From assembly GCF_017312725.1 (NCBI RefSeq), contig NZ_BOPO01000007.1, positions 45,599-109,598 on the forward strand: 64,000 nt of DNA, in the 5' to 3' direction. The DNA is from Actinocatenispora comari (GTDB lineage: Bacteria; Actinomycetota; Actinomycetes; Mycobacteriales; Micromonosporaceae). Positions 63,024 to 64,000 of this stretch are shown here, in pieces (the first letter of the stretch is position 1; every line of letters starts with the position of its first letter). Below the pieces are notes generated by a model that saw only the letters and a list, made by a program, of their open reading frames with translations, ran no database searches and was not told the origin of the DNA. Position numbers and translations under genes: made by a program.

Positions 63024-64000
63024 TCAGACGATGGCCCAGGTGTCGCCGGAGTAGAGCAGCGAGTCGAGCTCGTCGTCCAGGCTCTTCCCGGTACGGGCCG
63101 CGTCCAGCTGGCCGCGCACGATCTCGTCGTACGACGGGCGGGGCACGTCACGCAGCACGCCCATCGGCGTGTGCAGCAGGTTCTCGCCGGGCAGCCGGGA
63201 CAGCGCGAACGCGTACGACGGGTCGGGGTCGTGCGCGTCGTGCACCACGATGTCGGCCGGGTCGACCTCGGCGGTCTTCGCCACCGCGAGGCCGAAGCCG
63301 CGGCGCACCACGCAGTGCGCCCCGTCCGGCCCGAACGTGATCGGCTCGCCGTGCTCGACCCGGACCACCGCCTCGTCCCGGGTCTCCGGGTTCTTCAGCA
63401 CCTCGAAGGCGTCGTCGTTGAAGATCGGGCAGTTCTGGTAGATCTCGATGAACGCGCTGCCCTGGTGCTCGGCCGCCGCGGACAGCACCGAGGTGAGGTG
63501 CTTGCGGTCGGAGTCGAGGGTGCGGGCGACGAACGACGCCTCCGCGCCGAGCGCCAGCGACACCGGGTTGAACGGTGCGTCGGCCGAGCCGACCGGCGTC
63601 GACTTGGTGACCTTGCCCAGCTCCGAGGTCGGCGAGTACTGCCCCTTGGTCAGGCCGTAGATCCGGTTGTTGAACAGCAGGATCTTGATGTTGACGTTGC
63701 GCCGCAGGGCGTGGATCAGGTGGTTGCCGCCGATCGAGAGGGCGTCGCCGTCACCGGTGATCATCCACACCGACAGGTCGGGCCGGGTGGTGGCGAGGCC
63801 GCTCGCGATCGCCGGCGCCCGACCGTGGATCGAGTGCATCCCGTAGGTGTTCAGGTAGTACGGGAAGCGGGACGAGCAGCCGATGCCGGAGACCACGACG
63901 GTGTTCTCCTGCCGGATGCCCAGCGTCGGCAGGAAGCTCTGGAACGCGGCCAGGATCGCGTAGTCACCGCAGCCCGGGCACCAGCGCACCTCCTGGTCGC
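63024..64000 (-). CDS. korB: 2-oxoacid:ferredoxin oxidoreductase beta subunit (5' end cut off)
   Basis: At least 325 residues; the start lies beyond the right window edge. The beta subunit binds thiamine diphosphate and a [4Fe-4S] cluster and, with the alpha subunit, oxidises 2-oxoglutarate (or pyruvate) with ferredoxin. Seen here: WCPGCGDYAIL (cluster cysteines), SGIGCSSRFPYYLNTYGMHSIHGRAPAIASG, the ThDP motif GDGDALSIGGNHLIHALRRN..ILLFNNRIYGLTKGQYSPTS, and IYQNCPIFNDDAFE. The alpha subunit gene is expected just to the right. 2-oxoglutarate is the likelier substrate in actinomycetes. Confidence 0.92.
   Translation of the reverse strand, partial: DQEVRWCPGCGDYAILAAFQSFLPTLGIRQENTVVVSGIGCSSRFPYYLNTYGMHSIHGRAPAIASGLATTRPDLSVWMITGDGDALSIGGNHLIHALRRNVNIKILLFNNRIYGLTKGQYSPTSELGKVTKSTPVGSADAPFNPVSLALGAEASFVARTLDSDRKHLTSVLSAAAEHQGSAFIEIYQNCPIFNDDAFEVLKNPETRDEAVVRVEHGEPITFGPDGAHCVVRRGFGLAVAKTAEVDPADIVVHDAHDPDPSYAFALSRLPGENLLHTPMGVLRDVPRPSYDEIVRGQLDAARTGKSLDDELDSLLYSGDTWAIV

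Overview
The window is a stretch of chromosome from a very GC-rich filamentous actinomycete. I infer Micromonosporaceae (an Actinocatenispora-like genome would fit), at moderate confidence and without any database search. The reasons are roughly 70% G+C, frequent GTG starts, several leaderless-type promoters, DUF397/DUF5753 genes, a mycosin, the futalosine menaquinone enzyme MqnC, and a 14-gene nuo operon beside menaquinone tailoring genes.

Left part (1-16600): a NIT-domain sensor kinase, an acyl-CoA ligase/methyltransferase/thioesterase group (all minus strand), and an alpha/beta hydrolase. Then comes a three-gene unit of a periplasmic-binding lipoprotein, a PrnB-like haem enzyme and a flavin monooxygenase. 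It converges on a solitary paaA (phenylacetyl-CoA epoxidase subunit A without its partners). A ThiO-like oxidase, a methyltransferase, a secreted V8-like protease and a secreted GH18 chitinase follow.

Middle part (16600-46100): a secreted protein, NAD kinase, mqnC, a secreted GH15-like hydrolase, a dienelactone hydrolase with a structured leader, and two paralogous SGNH hydrolases. The respiratory block follows: menG, menJ, nuoA-nuoN and a long-chain polyprenyl diphosphate synthase. Together these make and finish menaquinone and build the NADH dehydrogenase that reduces it. A near-perfect Rex (NADH/NAD+ sensor) operator and an iron-box-like palindrome lie just upstream of menJ-nuo, which suggests redox control.

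Right part (46100-64000): small metabolic and membrane genes, RarD, and then a lower-GC type VII secretion-associated island (mycosin, WXG-type effector, small helical protein, membrane-anchored Hsp70) without any Ecc core gene. Next to it are a DUF397 gene and the 3' remnant of a DUF5753 regulator. An XRE/MmyB-like regulator diverges from an alpha/beta hydrolase across a perfect 17-bp palindrome. Then come an Lnt/nitrilase-like membrane enzyme, a holin-fold membrane protein, a geneless 340-bp gap that looks like a structured RNA with a terminator, a GNAT, a TetR/SnoaL-like pair with clear operators, and the 3' end of a 2-oxoacid:ferredoxin oxidoreductase beta subunit cut by the window edge.

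A recurring oddity is that many intergenic gaps carry short tandem repeats (14 to 77 bp units). In at least three cases the repeat begins inside the last codons of a gene and copies its stop codon downstream.
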